A DNA stretch of 64,000 nucleotides. Source: Bog-532 sp963830385 (lineage in GTDB: Bacteria; Actinomycetota; Actinomycetes; Streptosporangiales; Streptosporangiaceae). Each line of letters opens with the position of its first letter. Positions within the stretch are counted from its first letter, which is position 1. The position numbers and the translations under genes were made by a program. The notes beneath the pieces are model-generated. The model was given only the letters and a program-made list of their open reading frames with translations, had not been told where the DNA came from and made no database searches. The stretch spans positions 124,001 through 188,000 of the forward strand of contig CAWHMD010000014.1 in assembly GCA_963830385.1 (NCBI GenBank), read 5' to 3'. This document shows positions 15,624 to 23,326 of this stretch, piece by piece.

Positions 15624-16610
15624 ATGCCAGCAAACGTCGAGTCGATGTTCAGCGTCCGCCAGATGCCCTGGCACCGCGAAGGCACCATCCTCGAGGACTA
15701 CCCCGGTTCCTGGGAGCAGGCCCGGACCCTGGCCGGACTGGAGTGGGATCCCGTGACCGCCGACGTGTACGCGGTCACCGGCATCAATCCTGACGGCAGC
15801 GAGCACTACGAGCCGATCGGCGGCTGGAAGACGATCAGCCGCTCCGACACCGGCTCTGTCCTGTCGATCAACAAGGACACCTACACCGTCATCGACCACA
15901 CCGAGATGGGCGAGATCGTCGAAGCCGTCCTGGCCCAATCCAACGTCCAGTGGGAAACCGCAGGTGTCCTGGACGGCGGCCGGTCCGTCTGGTGCCTCGC
16001 GCTCCTGGACGAGCCCATCATCTTGCCGGGCGACGACAGCCCGACCCTGCCGTATCTGGCCATCACCAACCGGCACGATGGCACTGCCGCCTGCGCCCTG
16101 CGCGCCACCGCCGTGCGGATCGTGTGCGCCAACACCTTCCGCGCCGCCGAACTGGAAGGCGAGCGCACCGGCACCACCTTCTCCTTCATCCACAAGGCCT
16201 CCTGGCGCAACCGGATCGATGAAGCCCGCCAGGCCGTCACCGGCGCCCGCAAGGAAATGCACCGCTATCAGGAACTGGCCGCCCAGCTCCTGGGCATCCC
16301 CATCACCGCCAAGCAGCGGGAACTGTTCATCACCGAATTCATCCCCATGCCCCCGGCCGGGCTGGTCACCGACCGCGTGGCCCGCAACGTCGAAGAGGCC
16401 CGCACGGCGCTGCGCGCCATCTTCGACTCCAAGACAACCGAGCAGGTCGCCCACACCGCCTACGGGCTCGTCCAGGCCTCCGGCGAGTACCTGGACCACG
16501 TGCGCACCGCCCGGTCCTGGGAGACCCGGCTCAACCGCACCCTGATCCGGCCCGAACCGCTCAAGCACCGGGCCATGTCCCTGATCCGCGAGATCACCAC
16601 TACCGCCTGA
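15624..16610 (+). CDS. DUF932-type phage/plasmid-like protein
   Basis: The protein has 328 residues from an ATG with AAGGAG upstream. N-terminal 'MPWHREGTILEDY', the central 'YLAITNRHDGTAACAL' followed by 'RIVCANTFRAA', and C-terminal 'AYGLVQASGEYLDHVRTAR' are the landmarks of the DUF932 / TIGR03299 family. That family is found on phages, plasmids and ICEs. The molecular role is not established. It is the largest of the early small-gene cluster and is preceded by hairpin/leader copy 2. Confidence 0.8.
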   Translation: MPANVESMFSVRQMPWHREGTILEDYPGSWEQARTLAGLEWDPVTADVYAVTGINPDGSEHYEPIGGWKTISRSDTGSVLSINKDTYTVIDHTEMGEIVEAVLAQSNVQWETAGVLDGGRSVWCLALLDEPIILPGDDSPTLPYLAITNRHDGTAACALRATAVRIVCANTFRAAELEGERTGTTFSFIHKASWRNRIDEARQAVTGARKEMHRYQELAAQLLGIPITAKQRELFITEFIPMPPAGLVTDRVARNVEEARTALRAIFDSKTTEQVAHTAYGLVQASGEYLDHVRTARSWETRLNRTLIRPEPLKHRAMSLIREITTTA

Positions 16611-16630
16611 CCCATCCCGAAGGAAGCGCC

Positions 16631-16798
16631 ATGTCCAGGAAGCATTCACCCGAGCAGCAGGCCGCAGCCAGAATCCGGCGCGCATCCCTGAAGGAGCGCA
16701 TCGAACTCCTCGATCAGAAGCCGGACCGCACCAAGGCGGATACCAAGCTGGCGAACAAGCTTGCCAGGGAGCACAACCATCTGCTCATGAAGTACTGA
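16631..16798 (+). CDS. Small basic helical protein (55 residues)
   Basis: The ATG at 16631 has GAAGGAAG just upstream and gives 55 codons ending TGA at 16796-16798. The peptide opens 'MSRKHSPEQQAAARIRRASL' and is an almost continuous charged helix, with heptad-like Leu spacing and an 'LAREHNHLLMKY' end. It lies between the DUF932 gene and hairpin copy 3 and follows the operon's spacing. Function unknown. Confidence 0.6.
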   Translation: MSRKHSPEQQAAARIRRASLKERIELLDQKPDRTKADTKLANKLAREHNHLLMKY

Positions 16799-16818
16799 CC
16801 ACGCCCGGCACCGCACTA

Positions 16819-16878
16819 CCGGGCCGGGAGGATGCCCGTCCTCCCGGCCCGGCCCTTCAGCCCCGATCCCGTAACCAG
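16819..16878 (+). promoter_or_regulatory. Hairpin with TGCCCG loop plus CCCGTAACCAG leader, copy 3
   Basis: A 14-bp perfect stem (16819-16832 with 16839-16852; core GGGCCGGGAGGA / TCCTCCCGGCCC) holds the loop TGCCCG at 16833-16838. The leader CCCGTAACCAG at 16868-16878 runs directly into the AGGAG ribosome site of the next gene. Confidence 0.7.
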
Positions 16879-16887
16879 GAGAACCTC

Positions 16888-17103
16888 ATGGACCCTGACG
16901 CGAACATTGCAGCGCAGCGGCGGCTGATCGCCCTGCTGCACGCTGAGCCCGGCGACACCACCGCTCGCCATGACCTGGCCGAACTGAACCAGGCCCTGCA
17001 CGACTGGCTCGCCCACGGCGGCTTCAGCCCATCCGCGCCGGACTGGCGTGATGTCCAGGCCGTCGCGGACCTGATGCTGGCCCGGCTGGCCCCGCACACG
17101 TAA
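16888..17103 (+). CDS. Hypothetical element protein (71 residues)
   Basis: The ATG at 16888 is preceded by CCAGGAGAACCTC. The 71-residue protein is acidic and helical ('RRLIALLHAEPGDTTARHDL', 'ALHDWLAHGGF'). It has TPR-like spacing of Ala and Leu but only one possible repeat. It is bracketed by hairpin copies 3 and 4. Function unknown. Confidence 0.6.
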   Translation: MDPDANIAAQRRLIALLHAEPGDTTARHDLAELNQALHDWLAHGGFSPSAPDWRDVQAVADLMLARLAPHT

Positions 17104-17105
17104 AT

Positions 17106-17168
17106 GCCGGGCCTGGGGATGCCCGTCCCCGGCCCGGCTCTTCCACCAGCCCTGATCCCGTAACCAGC
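17106..17168 (+). promoter_or_regulatory. Hairpin with TGCCCG loop plus CCCGTAACCAGC leader, copy 4
   Basis: A 13-bp stem with one bulged T (17106-17119 with 17126-17138) encloses TGCCCG at 17120-17125. The leader CCCGTAACCAGC follows at 17157-17168, then AAGGAG before the ATG at 17187. The layout equals copies 2 and 3. Confidence 0.7.
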
Positions 17169-17186
17169 GAAAACAAGGAGTGTGGT

Positions 17187-17441
17187 ATGCGCAAGCCTAC
17201 CAGCGTGCCCCCGGGCACGCCCAGTAAGAGGGCCTTGCAATTCCGGTCCGCCACCGATGGCCACCGTGTCATCTACCACGAGCCCATCTGCGCCGAGTGC
17301 GAGTCGTTCGACGTCGATAAGGCCGACGTCCCCACCGGGGGTGGACTCACTGAACTAGCCCTGGTCTGCGGGTGCTGCGGTGCGGCCTGGCCTCTTGCCT
17401 GCGTCGCGGACTGGGACACCCCTGACGACGGGGGGCAGTGA
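17187..17441 (+). CDS. Small zinc-ribbon-like protein
   Basis: The protein has 84 residues with two Cys pairs, 'CAEC' at about 35-38 and 'CGCC' at about 61-64, plus a further Cys near 71. This is consistent with a single zinc ribbon. The AAGGAG site is 8-10 nt upstream. It is the last of the four genes that follow a hairpin/leader. The next gene begins across its stop. Confidence 0.6.
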   Translation: MRKPTSVPPGTPSKRALQFRSATDGHRVIYHEPICAECESFDVDKADVPTGGGLTELALVCGCCGAAWPLACVADWDTPDDGGQ

Positions 17442-17443
17442 CC

Positions 17444-17668
17444 ATGCCCCGCCGCAACCGCAACGCCCACGCCCTGTCTCCCGACATCGACCGGCTGGCC
17501 GATCAGGCCCGCCAGCTCACTACCGAACTCTGCCAACCCGCCCGCACCAATAACCCAGCCAGCGGCATCGGTAGCCCGTCACTAACCACTCCCGGCTCTT
17601 TCACCGAGTGGTTCACCGGTCAGCACGCCAGCACCCTTCCCGGCCGGACGGTGATCACGCATGGCTAA
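17444..17668 (+). CDS. Hypothetical element protein (74 residues)
   Basis: Two starts compete: a GTG at 17438 that overlaps the preceding stop, and an ATG at 17444. I prefer ATG, because the G-run at about 17429-17434 is better spaced and 'MPRRNRNAHALSPD' is a natural opening. The protein is basic at the N-terminus, with a helix 'DIDRLADQARQLTTELC'. It overlaps the next gene by 8 bp. Function unknown. Confidence 0.55.
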   Translation: MPRRNRNAHALSPDIDRLADQARQLTTELCQPARTNNPASGIGSPSLTTPGSFTEWFTGQHASTLPGRTVITHG

Positions 17669-18266
17669 GAACAGCAGCGGCGGTAACCGCAACCAGCGCA
17701 ACAACCCCTACCTGATCGAAGGCTGGGCCGTCGACTTCCACCGCAGCTTCGCCGGGATGTTCTGGCGCTGGCGCATCGAACTCACGCTCATCCTCGGCGC
17801 CCTGGCCGCCTACTGGCGGCTCGCCACCATCTCCAACTGGCTGTGGGCACTGATCGTCCTCGCCGCAACCATCACCGCCTCGCTCGCCATCCCCTACTCG
17901 CGGCACTTCATCACCCGGCACGCCTGGTGCGTGATCTCCCGCCACCGGCTCCAGCGGGTCTGCTACGAGACCCGCATGCACACCCGCGCCGGGCGGCTCC
18001 CGCTGATCTTGTGGATCCGGCCGACCAGGGTCGGTGAACGCGCCTACATCCTGTGCCGGGCGGGCGTCTGCGCTGATGACTTCGACGCCTACCGCGCCGA
18101 AATCGGCTCCGGCTGCTTCGCCCGCGAAGCCCGCGTTATCCGCAACCCCAGGTACTCCCACTTCGTCACCCTCGACATCGTCCGCCACGACCCGCTCACC
18201 GCCTCCAACGTCATCACTTCGCAGATCATCACTCACGCCGCCCCACGCGCCAAGGAGCCCGCGTGA
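17661..18266 (+). CDS. Membrane protein paired with the FtsK-type translocase
   Basis: The protein has 201 residues. Two adjacent membrane helices lie at about 38-80 ('LTLILGALAAYWRLATIS' and 'LWALIVLAATITASLAIPYS'), followed by a cytosolic domain with conserved-looking Trp/Arg/Cys. The gene lies two genes upstream of a 271-residue FtsK ATPase that has no membrane helix of its own. I infer that it supplies the membrane anchor, so the usually single TraB/TraSA polypeptide is split. It overlaps its neighbours on both sides, indicating translational coupling. Confidence 0.65.
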   Translation: MAKNSSGGNRNQRNNPYLIEGWAVDFHRSFAGMFWRWRIELTLILGALAAYWRLATISNWLWALIVLAATITASLAIPYSRHFITRHAWCVISRHRLQRVCYETRMHTRAGRLPLILWIRPTRVGERAYILCRAGVCADDFDAYRAEIGSGCFAREARVIRNPRYSHFVTLDIVRHDPLTASNVITSQIITHAAPRAKEPA

Positions 18267-18598
18267 TGACCGGCCGCCCCGGCCCCACCGGGCAGCCTGC
18301 GGTGAAGCTGACCAGCCAGCTGGCCCGTGGTGACTTCATCCACCTGGACGGCATCGGCGGCTTCGCCGTCACCAGCATCCAGCCCTACGGCGAACAGGCA
18401 CTGGTCCGCCTGGCCACCGAAAATCTCGCCGTCATCTGCCCCCGCAACGTCCGCTGGGACGCCATCACCGCCGGGTCACCGGTCTACCTGCACGGTTATC
18501 AGGCCTGCGAGGCCTGCCACGGCAAAGGCATCGTCTTCGCCACCCGCGACACCCCCGGCCCGGCCTGGGATGACCATCGCCGCCGCTGGACCGGCTGA
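18266..18598 (+). CDS. Hypothetical element protein with a CxxC motif
   Basis: AAGGAG at 18252-18257 favours the ATG at 18266 over the GTG at 18263. It gives 110 residues. 'DGIGGFAVTSIQPYGEQALV' looks like a small beta fold. A 'CEACHGKG' motif near residue 80 resembles half of a DnaJ-type zinc repeat, but only one copy is present. It sits between the membrane protein and the FtsK gene. Function unknown. Confidence 0.55.
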   Translation: MTGRPGPTGQPAVKLTSQLARGDFIHLDGIGGFAVTSIQPYGEQALVRLATENLAVICPRNVRWDAITAGSPVYLHGYQACEACHGKGIVFATRDTPGPAWDDHRRRWTG

Positions 18599-18620
18599 AC
18601 CAGCTCCGGTCCACCCCTAC

Positions 18621-18646
18621 GGGCGGGGCACCACGGTGCCCCGCCC
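18621..18646 (+). repeat. Strong hairpin before the FtsK gene (not the TGCCCG class)
   Basis: A 10-bp stem GGGCGGGGCA / TGCCCCGCCC with loop CCACGG lies between the CxxC gene and the FtsK gene, 36 nt before the next start. It has the position of the four TGCCCG hairpins but a different loop and no CCCGTAACC leader. Confidence 0.5.
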
Positions 18647-18681
18647 CTCATCCCTCACATCTCCGGAAGGAGGAAACCACC

Positions 18682-19497
18682 ATGGACACCCACGTCCCGT
18701 ACCTGGGCGGGTTCCCGTTCTCCATGTTCGACCCCGTGCATCTCGGCATGGACGAAAACAGCGAGCACGTCTACGTCAACCTGGCCGAACGCAACATGCT
18801 CCTGGGCGGCGAGCCCGGCGGCGGCAAGTCCTCTGCCGTCAACCTGATCGTCGCCCACGGCGCGCTGTCGTATGACTGCCGCCTGGTCCTGGTCGACGGC
18901 AACCAGGTCCAGCTCGGCCCCTGGCGCGACTGCGCCGACATGTTCATCGGCCCGTCGCTGGCCGACGCCATCGCGGCGTTCAAGAAGTTTCAGCTGATCA
19001 TGAACGACCGCTACGCCAAGCTGCTGGCCAACGGCCGCCGCAAGATCACCCGCGAGTCGGGCGATCACGTCTACCTCGTCGTCATCGACGAGTACGCCTA
19101 CTACTCGGCCACCATCGGCAAGAAAACCGAACGTGAGGAATTCGCTGCCCTGGCCCGCGATCTGGTCGCCCGGGGCCGCGCAGCCGGGGTCATCCTCATC
19201 CTGGCCACCCAGCGGCCCTCCCATCAGATCATCGACCCGGCCATGCGCGACCTGTTCGGCTACCGGTGGGCGTTCCGCTGCACCACCGACAGCTCTTCCG
19301 ACGTGGTGCTCGGGCAAGGCTGGGCTGGTGAAGGCTACACCGCCGCCAGCATCGACCCCCTCGCCCGCGGGGTCGGCTGGCTGCTGTCCGAGACCGGTGT
19401 CCCGCGCCGGATCAAGGCCGCCTGGCTGTCCGACGCCGACATCGCCTACCTCGCCAGGTTCGCCGCTGATTTGCGGCACCGAGACGAGGCCGCATGA
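18682..19497 (+). CDS. FtsK/SpoIIIE-type DNA translocase (conjugative transfer)
   Basis: The ATG at 18682 follows GGAAGGAGG and gives 271 residues. Walker A is 'GGEPGGGKSSAVN' at about 42-54; Walker B is 'YLVVIDEYAYY' near 132. 'ILATQRPSHQIIDPAMRDLF' matches the FtsK sensor region. Family members in AICEs (TraSA, TraB) move double-stranded DNA between mycelial cells. This copy lacks the usual N-terminal membrane segments and the C-terminal gamma-like domain, and it is short. The membrane part is probably provided by the gene at 17661. Confidence 0.88.
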   Translation: MDTHVPYLGGFPFSMFDPVHLGMDENSEHVYVNLAERNMLLGGEPGGGKSSAVNLIVAHGALSYDCRLVLVDGNQVQLGPWRDCADMFIGPSLADAIAAFKKFQLIMNDRYAKLLANGRRKITRESGDHVYLVVIDEYAYYSATIGKKTEREEFAALARDLVARGRAAGVILILATQRPSHQIIDPAMRDLFGYRWAFRCTTDSSSDVVLGQGWAGEGYTAASIDPLARGVGWLLSETGVPRRIKAAWLSDADIAYLARFAADLRHRDEAA

Positions 19498-19844
19498 GCC
19501 TCACACCCACCCTCATCACTCCTTACGACCGCACACCCAGGACCGGTCCCAGGAGGCCGGACACTGTCAAGGCACGGTTGACACCAAAGCGGCGCAAGCG
19601 ATCAGTCGAGAACGACGAGTACGCCGCGTTCACCCGCCGCGTCCTGCGCGCCTACAGCCGCCGCATCGCCGCTGGCGACATCGACGCCCTAGCCGACCTC
19701 AGCACTCTCGCCACCGACATCGAATCGGCCACGGGCCTGGCCGTGGCCGGGTTGCGCACCCGCGGCTACTCCTGGGCCGACATTGGTACCCGGCTCGGCA
19801 TCACCCGCCAGGCCGCCCAGCAACGCTGGGGGCATCTGGCATGA
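19494..19844 (+). CDS. Small HTH-like element protein
   Basis: ATGA overlap with the FtsK stop indicates coupling. The 116 residues have a basic N-terminus and a C-terminal helix-turn-helix-like stretch ('SWADIGTRLGITRQAAQQRW'). That stretch is close to sigma-70 region 4-like HTHs in small actinobacterial proteins. It probably binds DNA. The next gene overlaps it by 4 bp. Confidence 0.65.
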   Translation: MSLTPTLITPYDRTPRTGPRRPDTVKARLTPKRRKRSVENDEYAAFTRRVLRAYSRRIAAGDIDALADLSTLATDIESATGLAVAGLRTRGYSWADIGTRLGITRQAAQQRWGHLA

Positions 19845-21313
19845 CCATCACGGCACCGGCCGCCGCTCTCACCCCCGAACCGGACGGCTCGGGGCTGGGG
19901 GCGACCGCCGATACCACCGAGACCATCTCCTGGGCTGACTTCCGCGCCTGGGAACGCCAGCTCACCTCAGCTGGCACCTGCACTCACCCCATCCGCCTGC
20001 GTGGCCGCATCGAGGCCATCGACCGGACCACCGGGGAGATTGCACCGGTCTACGACACCGCCGCCGAACCGGGCGGCGTCCTGCACGTCTCGTGCGGCAA
20101 CCGCCGTGAATCGGTCTGCCCGGCCTGCTCCCAGATCTACAAACGTGACGCCCGCCAGCTCGTCCGCGCCGGTCTGGCAGGCGGCAAAGGCGTCCCCGAG
20201 TCGGTCACCACGCACCCGTGCGTGTTCGCCACCCTCACCGCCCCCGGCTTCGGCCCAGTCCACTCCCGCCGCCTGCGCGGCAACACCGTCCTGCCCTGCC
20301 GCCCCCGCCGCGACGCCAGCGCCCGACGCTGCCCCCACGGACGCGACATCTCCTGCTCCACCCGGCACGTGGAGGACGACCCCCGGCTGGGACAGCCCAT
20401 GTGCGGTGACTGCTACGACTACGAGGCTGCCGTGCTGTTCAACGCCTACGCCGGAGCATTGTGGCGCCGGTTTGTCACTTACTTGCCCCGCCATCTGGCC
20501 CGGCTGTCCGGGGTCACCCAGAAAGCCCTCCGCTCGCTGGTCCGCATCCGCTACGTCAAGGTCGGCGAATACCAGGCCCGCGGCATCGTCCACTTCCACG
20601 CTGTCATCCGCCTCGACGCCCCCGGCCCCGGCTACCAGCCACCACCGGCCCGCTACACCGCCACCCTGCTGTGTGACGCGATCCGCCAGGCCACCGCCGC
20701 TGTCAGCCTCCCCGCCAGCCTCGGTCCCGCCCGCCCGGCCGTCCGGCTCACCTTCGGCGCACCGCAAGGCACCGACGCCCGCCCAATCCGCCACGACACC
20801 GCGCTGACCGGCACCGGGCAGGCGCTGTCGACCCCGGCCGTGGCCAACTACATCGCCAAGTACGCCACCAAAACCCTCACCGTCCCCGGCGTACCCGACC
20901 GGCGTATCGGCACCGCGCTGGACCTGACCGTCCTGCGCTGCTCTGCCCATTACCGGCGGATGATCACCACCGCCTGGGAACTCGGCAGCAAGAGGGCAAC
21001 CGGAGACCCGCGGTTCCGGCGCTGGGCGCACATGCTCGGCTACGGCGGCCAGTTCCTCACCAAATCCGGCCGCTACTCCGTCACCTTCGGCCACCTCCGC
21101 CGAGCGCGTACCGAACACCGCCGCACTGAACGGCACCCGAACGGCGAACGCGACCCCTGGGGCCGCCCTCTCGACGAAACCGTCGTCCTGATTGTCGCGT
21201 CCTGGGACTACGCCGGGACCGGCCCCACCCATGGTCCTGGCGCTGAACTGGCCGCCGCTTCGGCGGCCTGGGCGCGCGAGCACAACCGTGACCAGACCGG
21301 CCACGCTGCTTAG
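19841..21313 (+). CDS. RepSA-type replication initiator
   Basis: The frame opens much further upstream, but that part is a shadow of the FtsK gene. The ATG at 19841 ('MTITAPAAAL') overlaps the previous stop by ATGA and gives 490 residues. A Cys-rich N-terminal part ('CGNRRESVCPACSQIY', 'CPHGRDISC', 'CGDCYDYE') is followed by 'GIVHFHAVIRLD' (His-hydrophobic-His, metal site of HUH-like initiators) and 'VANYIAKYATKTL' (candidate catalytic Tyr). These are features of the RepSA family, which start rolling-circle replication of excised AICEs. Confidence 0.85.
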   Translation: MTITAPAAALTPEPDGSGLGATADTTETISWADFRAWERQLTSAGTCTHPIRLRGRIEAIDRTTGEIAPVYDTAAEPGGVLHVSCGNRRESVCPACSQIYKRDARQLVRAGLAGGKGVPESVTTHPCVFATLTAPGFGPVHSRRLRGNTVLPCRPRRDASARRCPHGRDISCSTRHVEDDPRLGQPMCGDCYDYEAAVLFNAYAGALWRRFVTYLPRHLARLSGVTQKALRSLVRIRYVKVGEYQARGIVHFHAVIRLDAPGPGYQPPPARYTATLLCDAIRQATAAVSLPASLGPARPAVRLTFGAPQGTDARPIRHDTALTGTGQALSTPAVANYIAKYATKTLTVPGVPDRRIGTALDLTVLRCSAHYRRMITTAWELGSKRATGDPRFRRWAHMLGYGGQFLTKSGRYSVTFGHLRRARTEHRRTERHPNGERDPWGRPLDETVVLIVASWDYAGTGPTHGPGAELAAASAAWAREHNRDQTGHAA

Positions 21314-21338
21314 TTACGACCGACCGGAAGGAGAAGCG

Positions 21339-21536
21339 ATGTACCCGTGAGCCTCCCCACTGACTGCCTTTGGACGGTTGAAGAGACCGCGCTATCTGCG
21401 AGTTCCCCGCGCCACGCTCTACCAGTGGCGCTATCTCGGCACTGGTCCGAAAGCGGGCAAGGTCGGCCGCTGGCTGCGTTACGACCCCAAGGACGTCATG
21501 ACCTGGTTCCGGCAACAGCAGGAGCAAGCCGCATGA
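21339..21536 (+). pseudogene. Excisionase (AlpA/MerR-like Xis), frameshifted
   Basis: A ribosome site AAGGAG (21328-21333) precedes two candidate starts, an ATG at 21339 that hits a stop after three codons and a GTG at 21347. From the GTG the frame reads 'LPTDCLWTVEETA'. The expected continuation 'RYLRVPRATLYQWRYLGTGP' followed by 'WLRYDPKDVMTWFRQQQ' is in another frame that ends at 21536. The join lies at GAGACCGCGCTAT (about 21383-21395), where a CGCGCG would restore the frame: a loss of two bases. Xis bends attachment DNA for excision, so this copy is probably inactive. Its stop overlaps the integrase start by ATGA. Confidence 0.7.
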
Positions 21537-22810
21537 GCGTCTACGACCGCTGGCACAAGACCCGTCCCGGCCCTGGTGATCAGCCATGCCGCGAACACAG
21601 CCGAGGCCGCACCAAGCTTTATCCGACTGCGGACCATGGCACGGGGGACCGCTGGCAAGTCCGCTGGCGGGACGACGCCGGACAGCAGCATAAACGCAAC
21701 TTCGCCAAGCGCGATGGCGTAGACCCTGATAGATGCGCCAGCGCATTTGACGCCAAGATCAAGGCTGAGCTGGACTCCGGAACATCGCTCGACATGAACG
21801 CCGGGCGGATGAAGGTACGCGACTACGCGGCTAGCTACCACAGCCAGCTTCTGCACCGTGACTCGACGGCCGAACGAGTGGAACGGGTCTTCCGGCTGCA
21901 TGTCAATCCATTGCCCCTGGGCGGACTCGCGATGCGGCAGGTACGGCCCAGCCACATGCGTTCATGGGTCAAGGACCGGTCAGAGGTCCTAGCACCGTCC
22001 ACCCTGGCAGTAGCTTGGTCAAATCTGACCTCCGTGTTCGGCGCGGCAGTGATTGATCGCGTAATCGGCGTATCTCCCTGCAATGGCGTCAAGCTGCCCG
22101 AAGTGCCGCACCACAAGCACTACGTTCCTTCCGCCGAACAGGTCCATACGGTTGCCACAGCCATAGCTGAGCGGTATTCAGCGATCATCTACACAGCCGC
22201 GGGCTGCGGCCTGCGGGGCGCGGAGATAACGGGCCTGGAAGTCGGCGCCATTGATCCCCTTCGTCGCGAGATCGACATCAGCCAGCAACTCGTGTGCATC
22301 GCTGGGCAGGAGCCATACCTCGGGCCAGCGAAAACGAAAACCTCCGCCAGGACCGCCGAGCTTCCTGCCATCACCGCCGCCGCCCTGGCTCGGCACAGCG
22401 AGGTGTTCGCGCCTGTCGAGGTCGAGATCTGGGACCGCACGAACCCTGACCGCCGAAAGCACCATCGCCGCGTCGCAAAACTCGTCTTCACGACCATCGC
22501 GGGTCGGCCGATCCACCGGGCCACTTGGCCATACCTCTGGGGACCGGCCGCTCGCGAGGCCGGTATTCCGAAAGGCATCGGCCTACATTGCCTACGGCAC
22601 TACTTCGCCACGGTACTGATCCACAACGGGGCCAGCGTCAAGCGAGTGCAGCTCGCCTTGGGTCACTCCACACCCATGATCACGCTCAACACGTACGTGG
22701 GGGAGTGGCCCGACACCGACGAGCAGACCCGCTTGATCATGGATTCCGCGCTTGGTGATGTGCCCTCAAAGTGCCCTCCTGGCGCTCCGAGCGGACAAAG
22801 AACCAGGTAG
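21533..22810 (+). CDS. int: Tyrosine site-specific integrase
   Basis: The frame is open from 21347, but the first 62 codons belong to the broken xis. The ATG at 21533 ('MSVYDRWHKTRPG'), overlapping the xis stop, is the natural start and gives 425 residues. Catalytic residues are visible: first Arg in 'CGLRGAEITGLE', His-x-x-Arg in 'HCLRHYFATVL', and 'LGHSTPMITLNTY' with the nucleophilic Tyr. An arm-binding N-terminal domain and a core-binding domain ('AERVERVFRLHVNPLPLGGL') precede. The gene ends 21 bp from the right att site, in the usual AICE order xis-int-att. Confidence 0.93.
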   Translation: MSVYDRWHKTRPGPGDQPCREHSRGRTKLYPTADHGTGDRWQVRWRDDAGQQHKRNFAKRDGVDPDRCASAFDAKIKAELDSGTSLDMNAGRMKVRDYAASYHSQLLHRDSTAERVERVFRLHVNPLPLGGLAMRQVRPSHMRSWVKDRSEVLAPSTLAVAWSNLTSVFGAAVIDRVIGVSPCNGVKLPEVPHHKHYVPSAEQVHTVATAIAERYSAIIYTAAGCGLRGAEITGLEVGAIDPLRREIDISQQLVCIAGQEPYLGPAKTKTSARTAELPAITAAALARHSEVFAPVEVEIWDRTNPDRRKHHRRVAKLVFTTIAGRPIHRATWPYLWGPAAREAGIPKGIGLHCLRHYFATVLIHNGASVKRVQLALGHSTPMITLNTYVGEWPDTDEQTRLIMDSALGDVPSKCPPGAPSGQRTR

Positions 22811-22831
22811 GAGCGTTACGGGGTGGATATT

Positions 22832-22853
22832 TCAACGGTAGTTGACGAACTGC
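22832..22853. other. Right attachment site (attR), inside the 3' end of yajQ
   Basis: The repeat matches 8421-8442 at 21 of 22 positions and coincides with the last seven codons and the stop of yajQ. Insertion thus replaced the 3' end with an equivalent element-borne copy and left YajQ intact. Confidence 0.85.
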
Positions 22854-23326
22854 AGGGCGAAGTCGAACTCCTTGCCCTTGAGCAGGGCGATGACCGCCTG
22901 CAGGTCGTCCTTCTTCTTGGACGAGACGCGCAGCTCGTCCCCCTGGACCTGCGCCTTGATGCCCCTCGGGCCCTCGTCCCGGATGATCTTGCCGATCTTC
23001 TTGGCGTCGTCCTGGCTGATGCCTTCCTTGAGGCTGACGGCCAGCCGGTACTCCTTGCCGGACAGCTTGGGCTCGCTAGCGTCCAGCACCTTGAGTGAGA
23101 CCCCGCGCTTGACCAGCTTGTCCTTGAAGACGTCGAGGACGGCGTTGGCCCGCTCCTCGCTGTTGGCCCGGATCTCCACCCCCTGCTCCCCGGACCAGGC
23201 AATCGACGCGCCCACGTTGCGGAAGTCGAACCGCTGGCTGACCTCCTTGCCCGCCTGATTCAGCGCGTTGTCGACCTCCTGCCGGTCGAGCTTGGACACG
23301 ATGTCGAACGAAGAATCTGCAGGCAT
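22832..23326 (-). CDS. yajQ: YajQ-family nucleotide-binding protein
   Basis: The ATG at 23326 ('[20 protein letters not shown]') with GGGAG 7 nt upstream is preferred to the frame's first ATG at 23347. It gives 164 residues, the family length. '[20 protein letters not shown]' followed by '[16 protein letters not shown]' and the final 'ALQFVNYR' are typical of YajQ (DUF520). The family binds nucleotides, with cyclic di-GMP reported in some bacteria. The last eight codons form the integration target of the element. Confidence 0.93.
   Translation of the reverse strand: MPADSSFDIVSKLDRQEVDNALNQAGKEVSQRFDFRNVGASIAWSGEQGVEIRANSEERANAVLDVFKDKLVKRGVSLKVLDASEPKLSGKEYRLAVSLKEGISQDDAKKIGKIIRDEGPRGIKAQVQGDELRVSSKKKDDLQAVIALLKGKEFDFALQFVNYR

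Larger units (their letters stand above)
8421..22853. mobile_element. Integrative and conjugative element (AICE, pSAM2-like) inserted in the 3' end of yajQ
   Basis: The element is about 14.4 kb and is bounded by 22-bp direct repeats (21 of 22 identical) at 8421-8442 and 22832-22853. The right copy is the last codons and stop of yajQ. Next to the right end lies a tyrosine integrase, preceded by an excisionase-like frame, a RepSA-type initiator, an FtsK-type translocase with a membrane partner, and a GntR/Nudix pair. This is the standard AICE inventory, transcribed mostly rightward. The left 5 kb holds AT-richer cargo and long non-coding stretches. The excisionase is frameshifted, so the element may be immobile. 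Confidence 0.88.

Noticed and set aside
19133..19840. Upstream 236 codons of the initiator frame
   Set aside because: They are a shadow of the FtsK gene; the ATG at 19841 with an ATGA overlap is the natural start.
21347..21532. N-terminal extension of the integrase frame
   Set aside because: The extension is the first half of the broken excisionase plus out-of-frame sequence; the integrase starts at 21533.
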